From Isohypsibius dastychi (lineage: Eukaryota; Tardigrada; Eutardigrada; Parachela; Isohypsibiidae): a DNA stretch of 19,371 nt. The notes beneath the pieces were generated by a model. That model did no database searches. It saw only the letters and a program-made list of their open reading frames with translations, and was not told where the DNA came from. Location: NCBI GenBank assembly GCA_034696485.1, contig JAQIWT010000485.1, positions 1 to 19,371 of the forward strand. Reading direction: 5' to 3'. Within the stretch, counting starts at the first letter, position 1, and each line of letters begins with the position of its first letter. Position numbers and translations under genes: made by a program. This document shows, piece by piece, positions 8,459 through 18,603 of the stretch.

Positions 8459-10158
8459 TTATTCTGGCTGTATACCTTGTGCGTCAATAGCTACAAGAGC
8501 CGTGTTCTCTTTCTGCTTTGTAGCTTCCTCAGGGCCGGTCACCGCTTTCAGATAAGGCCGCATTTCTGGATTGCGAGCACCAACAAGGTCATAGCCCGAC
8601 CAATTCTCGTTCTGGTTGGCGAACATTTTGGCTCTGAAGATGTAAATCAATATGTGATACAGCAGAAAAAATGCGTCATATTCTATTTGCTCTTCCCACT
8701 TACAGATTTGCGGAGCATAAGAACTGAACTCCAAGTTCTTCTTGGAACAATGGGTCAGCGTTCATACACTGGATCAGTTCATCCGTCGTCATAAACGCAA
8801 ACCGTATGCATTCCAGCACAGTTTTGAAATGTTGCATTCGGCCCTCCATTTTGCTCTTCATCCAAAAAAGCGCGGCATCGAAAACTTGCATCTCGCTCTA
8901 CGACACAAGTGTTGATGCTCGTTTATTTCTACTTCGCCGTAATGTTTACTTACAGTTATGAGAAGTTCATCGGACTTCAAAATCCAGACCAAATCATCAA
9001 CCTCGATTTCAGCAAACTCCGGCGTTTTCGACAGTCTGACAAACCGTGTGGCCAATTTGGTCCAAGCAATGTCGAACAGCGCAGACGGAGTGTCCCGAGC
9101 AGCTGAGACCGTGCTCCATAGATTATGGTTCTCTAACAAGGTCTTCACGAAGTTCTCCGTAGATCGAGCCAACTCGGGCATTCGAAGTGTTCGGGCGACA
9201 TCGAATATTTCCACACAGTTTTCATGCCGAACCTGTTCGATGCGTAAACAGAATGCGCTTTAAACAAATTTCAAGGGTCGCTCGGCGAACCTTCAGTTTA
9301 CCGGTGTAAAAGTAGTTGATGATTGATCTGAGCCCCAGAGTTGTCAGCTGATTTTTGAAATCGATTTCGATGGGTAACTGTGTGAGCTTTGTGATATTGT
9401 GCTCGTAGCAGTAGGGTGACCAGAATTCTGTATGGACTTCGAGAAGCGCTGAATGAACTGGAATCACGGTATCCATTGCTTTCAAATGAACATCACAAAG
9501 CACTTTCGCGCGCCATAATTCCAAGAGCAGTGCATGTATCCTGCAAAAAGAATTCATCAATCATCTGGAAAACAGTGTGTTTTTCTGGGGAGCTTAGGTC
9601 GCTGTGTTAATGCAGATAGGCAAACAACTGGATACATCACGTACTGAATAAAGTGATCCTTGTCTTCATTCACCATTTTTCGCTGCAGCCTAAAGAGTGG
9701 ATCCTCGTACGGTCTGGGAACTCGAGACGTCCCATCTGAACGAAGTAGGCTTTTGGCAGCGTCTTCGGCGTTTTGTTTCGCCTTCATCGCTGTTGTCGTT
9801 TTGAGGATCATACCAAGCTCTGTCAACACATTTCGTTGTTCTGAATTTGCAAACTTCTGATTCTGTAAGGTGAAGCGAAGACCTCACTAGTGGCGACAAG
9901 AGCGTTCTTGTATCGTGATTTCACAGCTGCATGTCGATCGGTGTTCAATGCGTTTAGATTTAAGACATGGTGATCTCTGTCGAATTGAAGCTCTCTGATG
10001 TATCTGCATGGCTGGCGTGGCGCGTCTTCTTCTGGTTCAGCTCCGAGTGCTTTACTGAGTCGTGATTGTCGCGCGGCAGAACAGTCTGGAATTGGAGGTA
10101 GATTCCAGAAGGATTCTGGGGTAGCCCGAATGGGCTTCTCGGGGGGATGTTCTGCCAT
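8459..10158 (-). CDS. BTB-BACK domain protein without Kelch repeats
   Basis: Six exons: 10158-9925, 9862-9645, 9540-9291, 9232-8954, 8897-8704 and 8633-8459; introns 56-104 bp; 449 aa. The start is ATG at 10158, with an in-frame stop upstream. Residues 1-150 are an unrecognised polar N-terminus (Lys/Ala/Glu-rich near LKTTTAMKAKQNAEDAAKSL). BTB spans roughly 152-260, with LLLELWRAKVLCDVHLKA, a PVHSALLEV helix, RSIINYFYTGKLK and FDVARTLRM. BACK follows (FAEIEVDDLVWILKSDELLI, then SEMQVFDAALFWMKS across a splice). The C-terminus is polar, with no Kelch or MATH domain. BTB-BACK proteins are usually dimeric Cullin-3 adaptors; that role is inferred. The exon 2/3 join uses GTACGT at 9644 in phase 2 and gives HFIQIHALLLELW. 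Without it the BTB gene could begin at ATG 9557 as a 304-aa protein directly abutting a separate 179-aa frame, which is less likely for a eukaryote. Confidence 0.85.
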
Positions 10159-11880
10159 GGATCGAAACACGAGGAAATGCTTTACTTAACAGCGAGCGCA
10201 TCAAGGTCACCTGGAAAGAAGATGGGGGGCTTTGTTTGTTTAGTTGCCAAGAAGAAGGTGAGGGATACATGTATCGGATTCTTAGACTCGGTCAACATCC
10301 CAGATGTGACTGACATACCCCGACTGATCAAGCCGTGTCCGTTTTCTAAGGATGAAGGTAGCAACAGGATATCAACAATGGTGTAACATTTCAAAGATTT
10401 TAATGATGGAACAACTAATGTCCACCTTGGTTAAACTTCATAACATTCATACAAGAATTTGTTGTGAGATAATGTGTTGTGTTGGATTTCTCCCTGATGA
10501 TTCACAGTCCTACTGATTATCCAGCGGTTTCTGACACGGCAACCAACTTTCAAATGTTCTAGCACGAACGGGTCCAATGCGGTTGAGTTCAGGCCATGTC
10601 TCGGGCGCTGCTGGGAGTAGGTTAGCAGCATTGTCCATGACGTCAAGATGCTCAGCTGTGGTGCAACATATTTTGTCGTAGAGGGGGAAAGCTGAAACGC
10701 ATCAGAAGACCATGGTGTCTGAACATGACCGTTTAAAACTACAGTAGTGGACATTACATCATCGAAATTAGTGGTTTGCAACTGAATCTGACCGCATTGG
10801 TTCCATGCGGATCCATTCGGATGCTTAGTAATATTTCAACAATGTTTCATCACTGTGCATTTTATGATTTTGACGATGAGCCACCGCATGATTAAATATT
10901 AGTTGCTATATGCGGCAGTGCAAACTCAACAATAGCTACAGTTAAACTTGGATCCCTTCATCGTGAACCAAAATTGATTTTTGGACGACCTAGCTGACAT
11001 TCTTTTCTTATCAAACGGCCATGGTTGTTTTGCTTACCCGTTCGGACCTCCCCTGCCTTCTGTTTGCCTCATTAGATCATTTCCTCATTCCTTCATCCTG
11101 GCTGAGGTGACCTTTGCTTTTGGAAAGGTCATGCATCAAGATTAGAACCAGTCTTCCGTTTGCCGTTTGGAGATGACTGGATTGTGTTTTAAGTGGACTA
11201 TGCTATCCAGAATGTGCTAGCTTTGGCAGAAAACCACTGAGAGATAACCACCATGACACAGAGTTTAATAAATGGAGATGATATGGTTACATGGTCTGTT
11301 TTTACCACATCTTAAATGTTATTCGACAAAGTGACTGCACGCTGAGAGCAACTCAAAATAGAACCGAATTGAAACGCAAAGTTAGAATAACACGATGGCA
11401 CCTGCGCAAGAGATTGCCGTGCACCGCGAGTAATGATAAAAGCAGAAAAGTGAAAGGAAAAATGACGCTGCGTGAAGAACTGGGTTGAAGCTGATCCGAA
11501 AGTACGCTCAAGCCGCAACCATGGCATCGCGGCATTATTGACTCCTGAAAAAAACGGAGATATCGTGGGAGTTCAGATACAACAAAAACCATGAGATACA
11601 TCACCGAATTTTGCTTTATTGCATCCCATCATTGTATGAATGAATACACAGATTCTACTCAGACAGTACAAGCCATACCTCACTGACGGCAAGACGTTAT
11701 TTCCGCTTCGGTACACTGATAAGCGCGCTGCTGTTTGGCAATGTTTGCTAACTGGATATCATAAACTTCCTGCCCGCAAACCCGCAAAGTGTCATCCAAC
11801 CCACAGTACGAACCTTGCAAATAATCACTATAAACAAAAAACAATCACAAAAGAAGAACAAATACAAGTGTGAATGAAGT
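10159..11880. other. Long intergenic region, no confident gene
   Basis: This is the 5' flank of the BTB gene and the 3' flank of the secreted cysteine protein. A minus-strand open frame at 10701-10510 (63 codons, containing PETWPELNRIGPVRARTFES) has exon-like composition but no partner exon could be joined to it. The overlapping plus- and minus-strand frames at 10147-10394 and 11291-11604 show no family features. Nothing else is supportable. Confidence 0.4.
11615..11620 (-). terminator. Possible AATAAA polyadenylation signal
   Basis: TTTATT on the plus strand reads AATAAA on the minus strand, about 260 nt downstream of the stop of the secreted cysteine-protein gene. Position and strand fit, but chance occurrence is common. 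Confidence 0.35.
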
Positions 11881-12507
11881 TCACCAGCAGATAAATGATT
11901 TCATGGCTGGGCTGTCAATTCTTTGACTGAATGTCTCCCAGCTGGCTTCCACAGAACCGCCTGCACCAATGATTCCAAATGAGCTGAAGGTGTTGAAGAA
12001 TTCGTTTTCCCTGATGGCGCTGTAAGCTTCCTGAGCACATGTCAAGACTGCGCTTGCAACCAGCGGATCGTTCATCATTTGTCGTCCACATCTTTCGGTT
12101 ATTTCAGCGTTACTGAGGGTGATGGGGTCAGTGCATTGCTCTCTGGATAATTCAGTGATACCACGGAAAATATGGTGATTGGTTCCATTAGTCAGGCAGC
12201 GAGCAGCAAATTCCTCGTAACAGGGTAACACTTCGTTCAGGGTAAACCTGGTGAGCCAATCGACGCATGGAAAAAACTTTTAATCTATAAAGAATTCTTA
12301 CGCGCAAAATTGGGCCTGGTGCTGTTGTGAGAGACTGAGCTCTGAGTTGGGATCGACCACAAATTCAAATTGTTGATCCATTCCAGGGATGCATGTCCGC
12401 ATGCTTTGCAAGGAACAATCGCTGTCGCCTAAACTCCGTGCTGAAATTGTTCCAAAAGCCAGAAAGCTCAGAAAACACAATCTTGTGAAAGCCATTTTAG
12501 CAACCAT
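11881..12507 (-). CDS. Small secreted cysteine-containing protein
   Basis: Two exons: 12507-12302 and 12247-11881, joined by a 54-bp intron (GTAAGA...CACCAG, phase 2); 190 aa. A signal peptide is evident (MAFTRLCFLSFLAFGTISA, from the second ATG at 12495; the first ATG adds four residues). Several spaced cysteines follow: SDCSLQSMRTC, QAQFCA, LPCYEEFAARC, SREQC, ITERC and VLTCAQEA, ending ...MKSFICW. An N-glycosylation site (NGT) follows AARCLT. The even cysteine spacing and short helices suggest a disulfide-stabilised helical extracellular protein, similar in style to arthropod haemolymph 27-kDa-type or nematode T20D4.11-type families, but I cannot assign it. No transmembrane segment is present beyond the signal peptide. 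Function unknown. Confidence 0.8.
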
Positions 12508-14271
12508 TTCTCAGCTTTGATAGAGCCGAGATGTGAACTTATTCGAGAAGAACTGCTTATTATATTCAGGCAAACTTCACCTCTACGTTATCGCAGCGAA
12601 TATTTTAGACCACATGTATTGTACATAATCAGAGACGCAGATATGATATTGACGCATCTCACGTCAGCTCCTTATGTACAACGAGTAATCGGCCAAGTGT
12701 GGTGACACCAGCGGGAATGACTCGAGCAAAAGACACGTTCTATGAGCGAGGTAGGTTGGCACCAACAATACTGTACTAACTGTTGCAAATGTCTTAATTG
12801 AGACCAGACCAGCTGGTAACATCAAATTTGATTTTATGGTGGCAACATCCGATTCTTTATCTGTTTTCCCGCATTTCACATAACAAAGATCACAAGTTAT
12901 TGCTTTGAATCCCAGATAACGCAGAAATTCAACGTGATTTCCGAATATTTTCGCACCGTTCGTGCCGGTAAATTCTATCTGCTGAGATTACAAAAGCCCA
13001 AGTTGAATTGTTCGGCTTCATTACAAGATAGCGTACGAGAAGTCGGTCATTTCCTAATTGTCCCCAAACTTGATCAATAGATGCGTCAAAAATCAAGACA
13101 TGTCCACTCATTGAGAACAAAAGTTTCTGAAAAACGGGGAGCAGAAAAGCCAAGCTGCCGTCTTGTGCTATGAACATTCTTTTTCCCACTGTTTTTCTTT
13201 CCGAAAACAACCAGCAGAGGGCGCTCGCGTAATCACGTAATCACTGTGCAAACTCGACTCGATTTACAACTCTTGGCAGTTGTAACTTCAGATCATGATC
13301 AACAAGATTTGCAACGTTTGTTGTCACTGTTTTCTGACCGTAACTCGTTATATAGAAGAGGCATTCTCAAGTATGAGTTCAGAGGGAATGCCGAATGGTT
13401 CCTCCAGACTGTCCATCATTGAACTCGCCTGTGAATTTCTTTGAACTTCATGTATGCCAGTTTCATGCATTTTGGTATAAACCTTTGACTCCTGATTTGG
13501 CATAAATAAACCGTTCTAAACTTTCAGGTACCCCCCCCCCCCCGCCCCTAGTAGACCTAGCTTTCTGAGGCCGTCAAGCTAAAAGAATGGCTGATTTTGA
13601 TTGACATTTGTGCGTTGTGTTTATTCAGGGGTCGCGGTGTTACTCTGTTGACATTGGTGGCGGGATTCCGTCAGATGCTTGTGCTGTACCTGCTGTACTT
13701 ACATAGCGTTCAATTTAATGGAAATTACTGTACTTACTAATCTAGCGGAGCAATCTTTAAAAGTTCTACTGACGTACTGCCGCTGATTAGACTTGTTCAG
13801 CAAAATCACGTCATCGAAACGAATTTCTCCGTTCGTTCAGAGTCTCCAGTTTTCCTCTACCGGTAATCAAATCAGCGGTAATCAAATCACATGCGGGCAG
13901 ATAATTTGGATGTGACCAGTGACAATTTCATCTAAACCGTAGGAAAACAATGAAGCTTATTTTCAATCACGGGAAATGGGGGTTCCCCGCTGCTGACGGA
14001 AAAGCCGGCAAGATAGCGCTCATGATAAAGATCTTGGTGTCGACCATAAACAAACAATCCACCACCCCAGTAAATTCACAAATGGCAGCTATACAGACGA
14101 CTGTAGAAAACTTGGAAATTTCCATGATTTCGGGAAAAACATGTGAATTTGGTCTTAGCAGCAGACCAGATTTCGGTCAGCGAGATGAAACAAGGCAGAT
14201 GTAAGATAACCTTTCGAACCATCCACTTGATCACACATGGTAAGGCGATCAACTAGGCTTATTGACGGCAG
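12508..14271. other. Long intergenic region, no confident gene
   Basis: This is the divergent spacer between the secreted cysteine-protein gene and the 85-aa precursor gene. A minus-strand 93-codon frame at 13210-12929 (containing GHVLIFDASIDQVWGQLG) and an 84-codon plus-strand frame at 13950-14204 were examined; neither shows a family motif or a joinable splice partner. A TATAATA-like element on the minus strand near 12560-12568 lies about 55 nt upstream of the 12507 start and could be that gene's core promoter (weak). The C tract at 13531 is listed separately. Confidence 0.4.
13531..13543. repeat. C13 homopolymer (then GCCCC)
   Basis: Thirteen C followed by G and four C, directly after GGTA. 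Intergenic. On the minus strand this is a G tract like the others in the window. Confidence 0.9.
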
Positions 14272-14279
14272 TATATAAG
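14272..14279 (+). promoter_or_regulatory. TATA box of the 85-aa secreted precursor gene
   Basis: TATATAAG lies 78 nt upstream of the ATG at 14357. With transcription starting about 30 nt downstream this would leave a 5' leader of about 50 nt. It is the best TATA match seen in front of any gene here and suggests a regulated or strongly expressed promoter. Confidence 0.6.
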
Positions 14280-14356
14280 TTAGAGTGAAACAACCTATCA
14301 ACCCAACTTCTCTTTCCAATTCTACTTCTGATTTTCTTTTCAAAACTTTCGCAAGA

Positions 14357-14680
14357 ATGTCAAAGCTCTGTATCGCTCTGCTCGTTTTGGTCGCTCTTAA
14401 TTTCTGCACCGCAGGCCCTGCACGTGAACGTCGTCAGCTTGGAAATGCAGTGAGTGTGATCTTTATCCCACGAACCTTGTTTTCAATTTAATCATTTTGA
14501 CTTTTTGCATTAAAGGTTGTGGATACCGCCAAATCTGCTGGCCATGCACTGGCTGCGGTGGGAAGTGGACTGACTCTTCAAGGAGACAAGGCTGCCCACC
14601 ATGCTGGAGCATCAGTTGACCGTGCCAGGGATGCTGTCGGTGACGTCGGTCATGCGGTTTATGAACCTAAAAATCCATGA
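14357..14680 (+). CDS. Small secreted precursor with dibasic cleavage site; Ala/His/Asp-rich helical mature peptide
   Basis: Two exons: 14357-14449 and 14516-14680, joined by a 66-bp intron (GTGAGT...TTAAAG, phase 0); 85 aa. The signal peptide is MSKLCIALLVLVALNFCTAG. It is followed by PARERR, a furin-type basic site, which would leave a mature peptide starting QLGNA (possible pyroglutamate). The mature part is rich in Ala, Gly, Asp, His and Val, has no cysteine, and shows a spaced pattern (TAKSAGHALAAVGSGL, DKAAHHAGASVDRARDAVGD) expected to form amphipathic helices. This resembles LEA-like or apolipophorin-like helices, or helical antimicrobial peptides, in general character only. A TATA box lies upstream and an AATAAA 156 nt past the stop, so it is a well-formed gene. 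Function unknown. Confidence 0.82.
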
Positions 14681-14835
14681 GCATAACTGATGTAGATACG
14701 AGGAAGAATTTCATTCGATGTACAATATCAGCATAAACTTGCTTCTTTTCATGATGAACGTTTCTATTCCAAACTGCCGTAATCAGCTGATGATGGAAAA
14801 CGTGTTGAAGTTTCATGATGTCATAATGTACGCGG

Positions 14836-14841
14836 AATAAA
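14836..14841 (+). terminator. AATAAA polyadenylation signal
   Basis: AATAAA lies 156 nt downstream of the stop of the 85-aa precursor gene, in the correct orientation. It is likely the 3' end signal for that transcript. Confidence 0.55.
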
Positions 14842-14915
14842 GAAAAGTGGATTCATTGATTCTGCACCGATGAGGAAACCTGATAGAAAGCCTGCATAGC
14901 GGGAATTGTAGGGAC

Positions 14916-14928
14916 GGGGGGGGGGGGG
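14916..14928. repeat. G13 homopolymer
   Basis: Thirteen G in the 620-bp spacer (14681-15300) between the 85-aa precursor gene and the Ly6 gene. Apart from this tract and the AATAAA above, nothing else is seen in that spacer. Confidence 0.9.
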
Positions 14929-15300
14929 TGATTAAAAAAACACTCGCATTCAGGTAAAAAACGAAGACCGTTGCCGACAGCAAAAGTTTAACGCAGCTGG
15001 CGGTCAATGGCAATGCTTGCGCCTCACACGATCTCTCTTAGCTTTTACAGTCAGGTTTCCAGCTTTGGCAACGTGCACATATCTCATCGTGCTTTTTAAG
15101 TTCTATGGTGAGATTCACCAGGTTATTTAGACTTGACCATTCGGTCGAAAATCAATACTTTCGAGGGGTAGCAAAGGCTTGTTTCAGTACCCCCTGCGAG
15201 GCAAAACGCAGCTGTCCATAATGTTTCTGAGACTACCATAGAGTAACTGTCCAGGTCAGTGATCGCATAGTCGATCGGTCGACATCGACAAACAATTGTC

Positions 15301-17148
15301 TCAAACTGACGCTCTAGCGTACAAGATGGACATGGATAGCAGACACGCAGCTACGGGATGACTGTAAGACCGCTTAGGCGAAGCATTGCAGAGATCCCAG
15401 TCACACGCGCATGTTTCCGTCCCGGATGGCAAAAGATCGTCTAATAATCTCCCGCCTTTCGTGCATTCGTTTTTCTTATACCCACTCATCCGAAATGTGT
15501 AGCATCCCCGATCGTACACTGAAAAAAAAGTTTGCCAATTATTTAAAACATCCCAACTGGAACTAGTGCGTTGAATAGCCGACAAAACAGTTCTGCGCGT
15601 AGCTTGCAACTCGACAAGATAGCTATTTTGCGCTGTGTGAAATAATTGGTACCGGTACCTTTTTGTCGCCCCCTAAAGGGGGGGGGGGGGGTGACGTACA
15701 ATACCCATATTTATTCCTGACCAATCAGTCGCGAATTTCAGAACTTCTGCATTATCTTTTGTACTGTGTTCCACTGGTAAACGGGCCGACATTTTGAAAG
15801 TGCAGGTAGAAGGAGACAATTCAAAAAGTCGCATACGATAATACGATATGCTACGTCACGTACGATACGATACGCTACGTACGATACACTATGTCACGTA
15901 CGATACGCAACGTATGCTACATTACGTAACGCCATGTCACGTACGAGTTTCTTACCTCATGACGAACTGTGAATGCTCTTCGGTATCATAGTTTAGTCAG
16001 ATGAATGAGAGCTGATATCCTTCATACCGATTTACCACGTCATTTTTCACAAATGAGACAAAAACTGAAAAATTGATGTTTTATCTGAAGAGTCCTAGCT
16101 AATCCTCGAGTAGCCGGGCACAATTTTCCCGTCAAAGAGCAAGCAGCTAACTTTGTACCGCCTCTGTTGTGTCGGTTCTACTTGACAAGGAGCGAAACAA
16201 GGGCCAAGCATCAAATGAAAAGTATTCGTATTTTGATGGGAAGTTCTCTATACTGGAATGTGCGAAGCTCTGGTTTTCCGACTAAACAATCAAAAATGTT
16301 CTGCAAATTGGTCTTCAGAAAGTATAATATTTCTCCATGAGTTTAAAAGGGTTGGAGCTGAATAAGTACGACCTGCGCTACTATTTTCACGCAATTTAAT
16401 TATTGAGGCAGCTATGTTGCCGCTTTGCACTGGAAAGTTTCCCACCAGCCAAAATTCGCCCGGAACCATTCGTATTTTTGGGTCTGGAAACCTTTGTTCG
16501 GTTCGAAAGGTACAACTGTAGAGGCTATGTCAAGTGAGCTACAAAGCCTCAATACTTCAAGATGTTCGATTAGAGAGCCTCTATGCGCCCGGAATCTCAT
16601 GTCCAACCTGATATATTACAATCATGTGGCTTTTAGAAATGATAACTGTGCAGGTTTAAACCGCTTCCTGTGTCAGATCAATGTGAAGCTCACATCCGCA
16701 TCAGCCATTTTTGGATTCCTACACTCAAGATCGCTCACTGTCGGTCATGACTAGATGATAATCTGGGTGTGCTTGAAAATATTATCAAAAACTCTGTTTT
16801 GCAACCTTTTTTGCTTTCAGCTAGTTTGTGCACCCTTTTTAGCAAGATGGCCATCTCTTTCAAGTTCGCAGGCATATCGTAAATTACACACATTTGTGAC
16901 TAACCTTTCGTTGTGGGATCAGTTTGCCTGAAGCAAAATTGTGGTACATCTGGTGGGCAAGTGGTCCGGTTGGTTGTTTTGTCGAGGCTGGGACATTTAG
17001 TACACGAGTAACACTGCAAGCTTGCACCTACGTAGCGCAGATACAAAAGAGTAAAATCTGACCAAAGCATGGAATAAATCATCGTACCCAAGCGCAGTGT
17101 AAGGGTAAAGATCGTACAGCAGAGAAGAACTGAACAGGATATTTTCAT
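15301..17148 (-). CDS. Ly6/uPAR (three-finger) domain protein, probably GPI-anchored
   Basis: Three exons: 17148-17088, 17027-16905 and 15518-15301; introns of 60 bp (GTACGA...CGTAG) and 1386 bp (GTTAGT...TTTCAG), both phase 1; 133 aa. A signal peptide (MKISCSVLLCCTIFTLTLRL) is followed by LQCYSCTKC at the domain start. Exactly ten cysteines follow the signal peptide, ending in ETCACDWDLCN, the classic C-x-C-x4-CN close of the Ly6/uPAR fold. After CNAS comes a short polar spacer and a hydrophobic tail (VAACLLSMSILYA) typical of a GPI-addition signal. It should sit on the outer cell surface; family members modulate receptors, junctions or membrane traffic, and the role here is unknown. The large intron links exons whose phases and cysteine pattern agree, but its span should be confirmed by RNA. 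Confidence 0.85.
15648..15691. repeat. 12-bp palindrome plus C5-TAAA-G14 tract
   Basis: GGTACCGGTACC (15648-15659) is a perfect palindrome. It is followed by T5GTCG, then five C, TAAA and fourteen G (15678-15691), so the C5 can pair with part of the G run. It lies inside the large Ly6 intron. Confidence 0.75.
15832..15947. repeat. Degenerate tandem repeat built on ACGTACGATACG
   Basis: GTCACGTACGA occurs at 15855-15865, 15893-15903 and 15936-15946, spaced by 38 and 43 nt. Between them are many TACGATACG, CTACGTACG and AACGTATGC variants. CG dinucleotides and self-complementary ACGT steps are dense. It lies in the large Ly6 intron. Confidence 0.75.
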
Positions 17149-18082
17149 CGTAGGGGGGACACTCGCAAGAACTTTGCAGATGTAGTTAAATAATAAGACA
17201 ATTTTAACCAGCTGATAAATGGCCCCCTCGAAGTGCGAAGTTTTCGGTTGCCCGACAACCGGACATTAGGTATTCCTCCAACCCAACTTAAACTGCTGTG
17301 TCATGGGTCACAAATTCGCAAAAACAAATTCGCGGGTGAAGTGATGGACGATTTCGAAATTGTCTGAAACATTTCACCAAAACGAACCATCATTATATCG
17401 ACCAATTTTATCAAAATCGAAAATGTTTGATTCGATTGAAACGGTCAACGGAGCCGACGCGTTCAGTTCAATTTTGAATCTATCCAGATACTGATTATAG
17501 TCAATTCACAGTTAACAGGAAAGACGGTGTCATTTTCTGCGTACGTTTTGAACTTTGTATGCTCCATTCATTTTTCACGCCCTGTACGGCCCGGAGAACC
17601 ACTCATCAATGTTAGTCGATTTTGGTTGAAATAATTTTCCATTCAGAACTGGGTGTCGTATCAAAACACAATTGAGGGGACAATATGACTGCCACGAGGC
17701 AGCCAAAACGAAAGGCCCTGGCTTTTTCGGGTGTATGTGCTGCGCTGTTATTCGATTTTGCTGAGTCACCAATTACTATTCATTTCTACAGTGATCCCAA
17801 CGAGATTTGAGTACAAAAGACGTCTGAGAACGGTTTTACAGTACCCAGAATTTGGGAGACAAGGTTCGATTTAGGACAAAGTTATAAAATCGATACGATT
17901 TCGTGCCTAATTACAACGTCTGCAAGCCAAAGAAACCAAATGTAACCCATTGCAACTAGAAACACACTGCAAAGTGCAACATCAGTGAATAAATACAATA
18001 TCGAAACACAAATAAGACAAAAACTCAGACTGATGCAGCAGTCTGAAAACAAAATTACAAAAATAAACAAAATTAAACTCAG

Positions 18083-18227
18083 GCAACTACTGAAACTATT
18101 GCAACCAATGAATTAATGGAACTACTGAAACAACTGCAACCATTGAAACCATTGCAACCACTGAAACCGGTGCAACTGCTGAAACCACTGAAACTACTGC
18201 AACCACTGGAACCACTGTAATCACTGA
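18083..18227. repeat. 9-bp minisatellite (RAACCACTG)n
   Basis: About sixteen imperfect copies of a 9-mer alternating CAACCACTG and AAACCACTG, with substitutions but little length change. The steady 9-nt period keeps long open frames on both strands (for example the Val/Ser-rich minus frame at 18293-18096), which are artefacts of the repeat. Confidence 0.8.
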
Positions 18228-18603
18228 ATTGTTGTTTTGGATGGACTGGAATTTATTTTTAATGAAATTAAATCCGGGCCATATAAGATTCATTACAAGT
18301 TAATTACGATCAAAATCATCTACAAGTCTCTAACAACGCAGAACATTAGATCGAATCAACTCTGAAAAACCATGCAGATCACAACAACTTTGTTTATCAG
18401 AAGTTTTGATGACTGTTGCATGACGAACTGGCCTGATTCTCTTACATTCAGTTATTCGTTGCAATGGGGCTGCATTTCGTTTCTTCGGGTTGCAAAGGTT
18501 GCAATGAACAGGAAATTGTACCGCTTTTATGAGCTTAGTCCTAAATCAAACCTTGTATGGAGACAACGATGAAATGAGAAGAACGTCTCAAGAGCCATTC
18601 AGA

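Larger units (their letters stand above)
15519..16904 (-). other. 1386-bp intron of the Ly6 gene
   Basis: It is 9-27 times longer than the other introns in the window. It contains the 12-bp palindrome with the G14 tract (15648-15691) and the ACGTACGATAC-type repeat (15832-15947). Open frames at 16412-16754 on both strands have no family features. It may have grown by insertion of repeat DNA. Confidence 0.6.

Noticed and set aside
8858-9560. Separate short BTB and BACK genes
   Set aside because: Consensus splice sites with matching phases (9290/9233 and 8953/8898) join them into one continuous BTB-BACK protein.
10147-10394. Overlapping open frames on both strands (79 and 70 codons)
   Set aside because: No family motif, no splice partner, and both strands open over the same bases; they look like chance frames in the BTB 5' flank.
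12929-13210. 93-codon minus-strand frame
   Set aside because: Composition is protein-like in places (GHVLIFDASIDQVW), but there is no signal, domain or joinable exon; too weak to call a gene.
13950-14204. 84-codon plus-strand frame just before the TATA box
   Set aside because: Starts with ATG but has no homology cue, and its position would place it in the promoter of the next gene.
16412-16754. Open frames on both strands inside the large Ly6 intron (64 and 109 codons)
   Set aside because: They are antisense to each other, lack motifs and begin at non-ATG codons; possibly repeat-derived.
17575-17772. 65-codon minus-strand frame considered as a transposase tail
   Set aside because: No catalytic motif and no terminal inverted repeats could be found around it.
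18096-18293. Val/Ser-rich minus-strand frame
   Set aside because: It is a translation of the 9-bp minisatellite rather than a gene.
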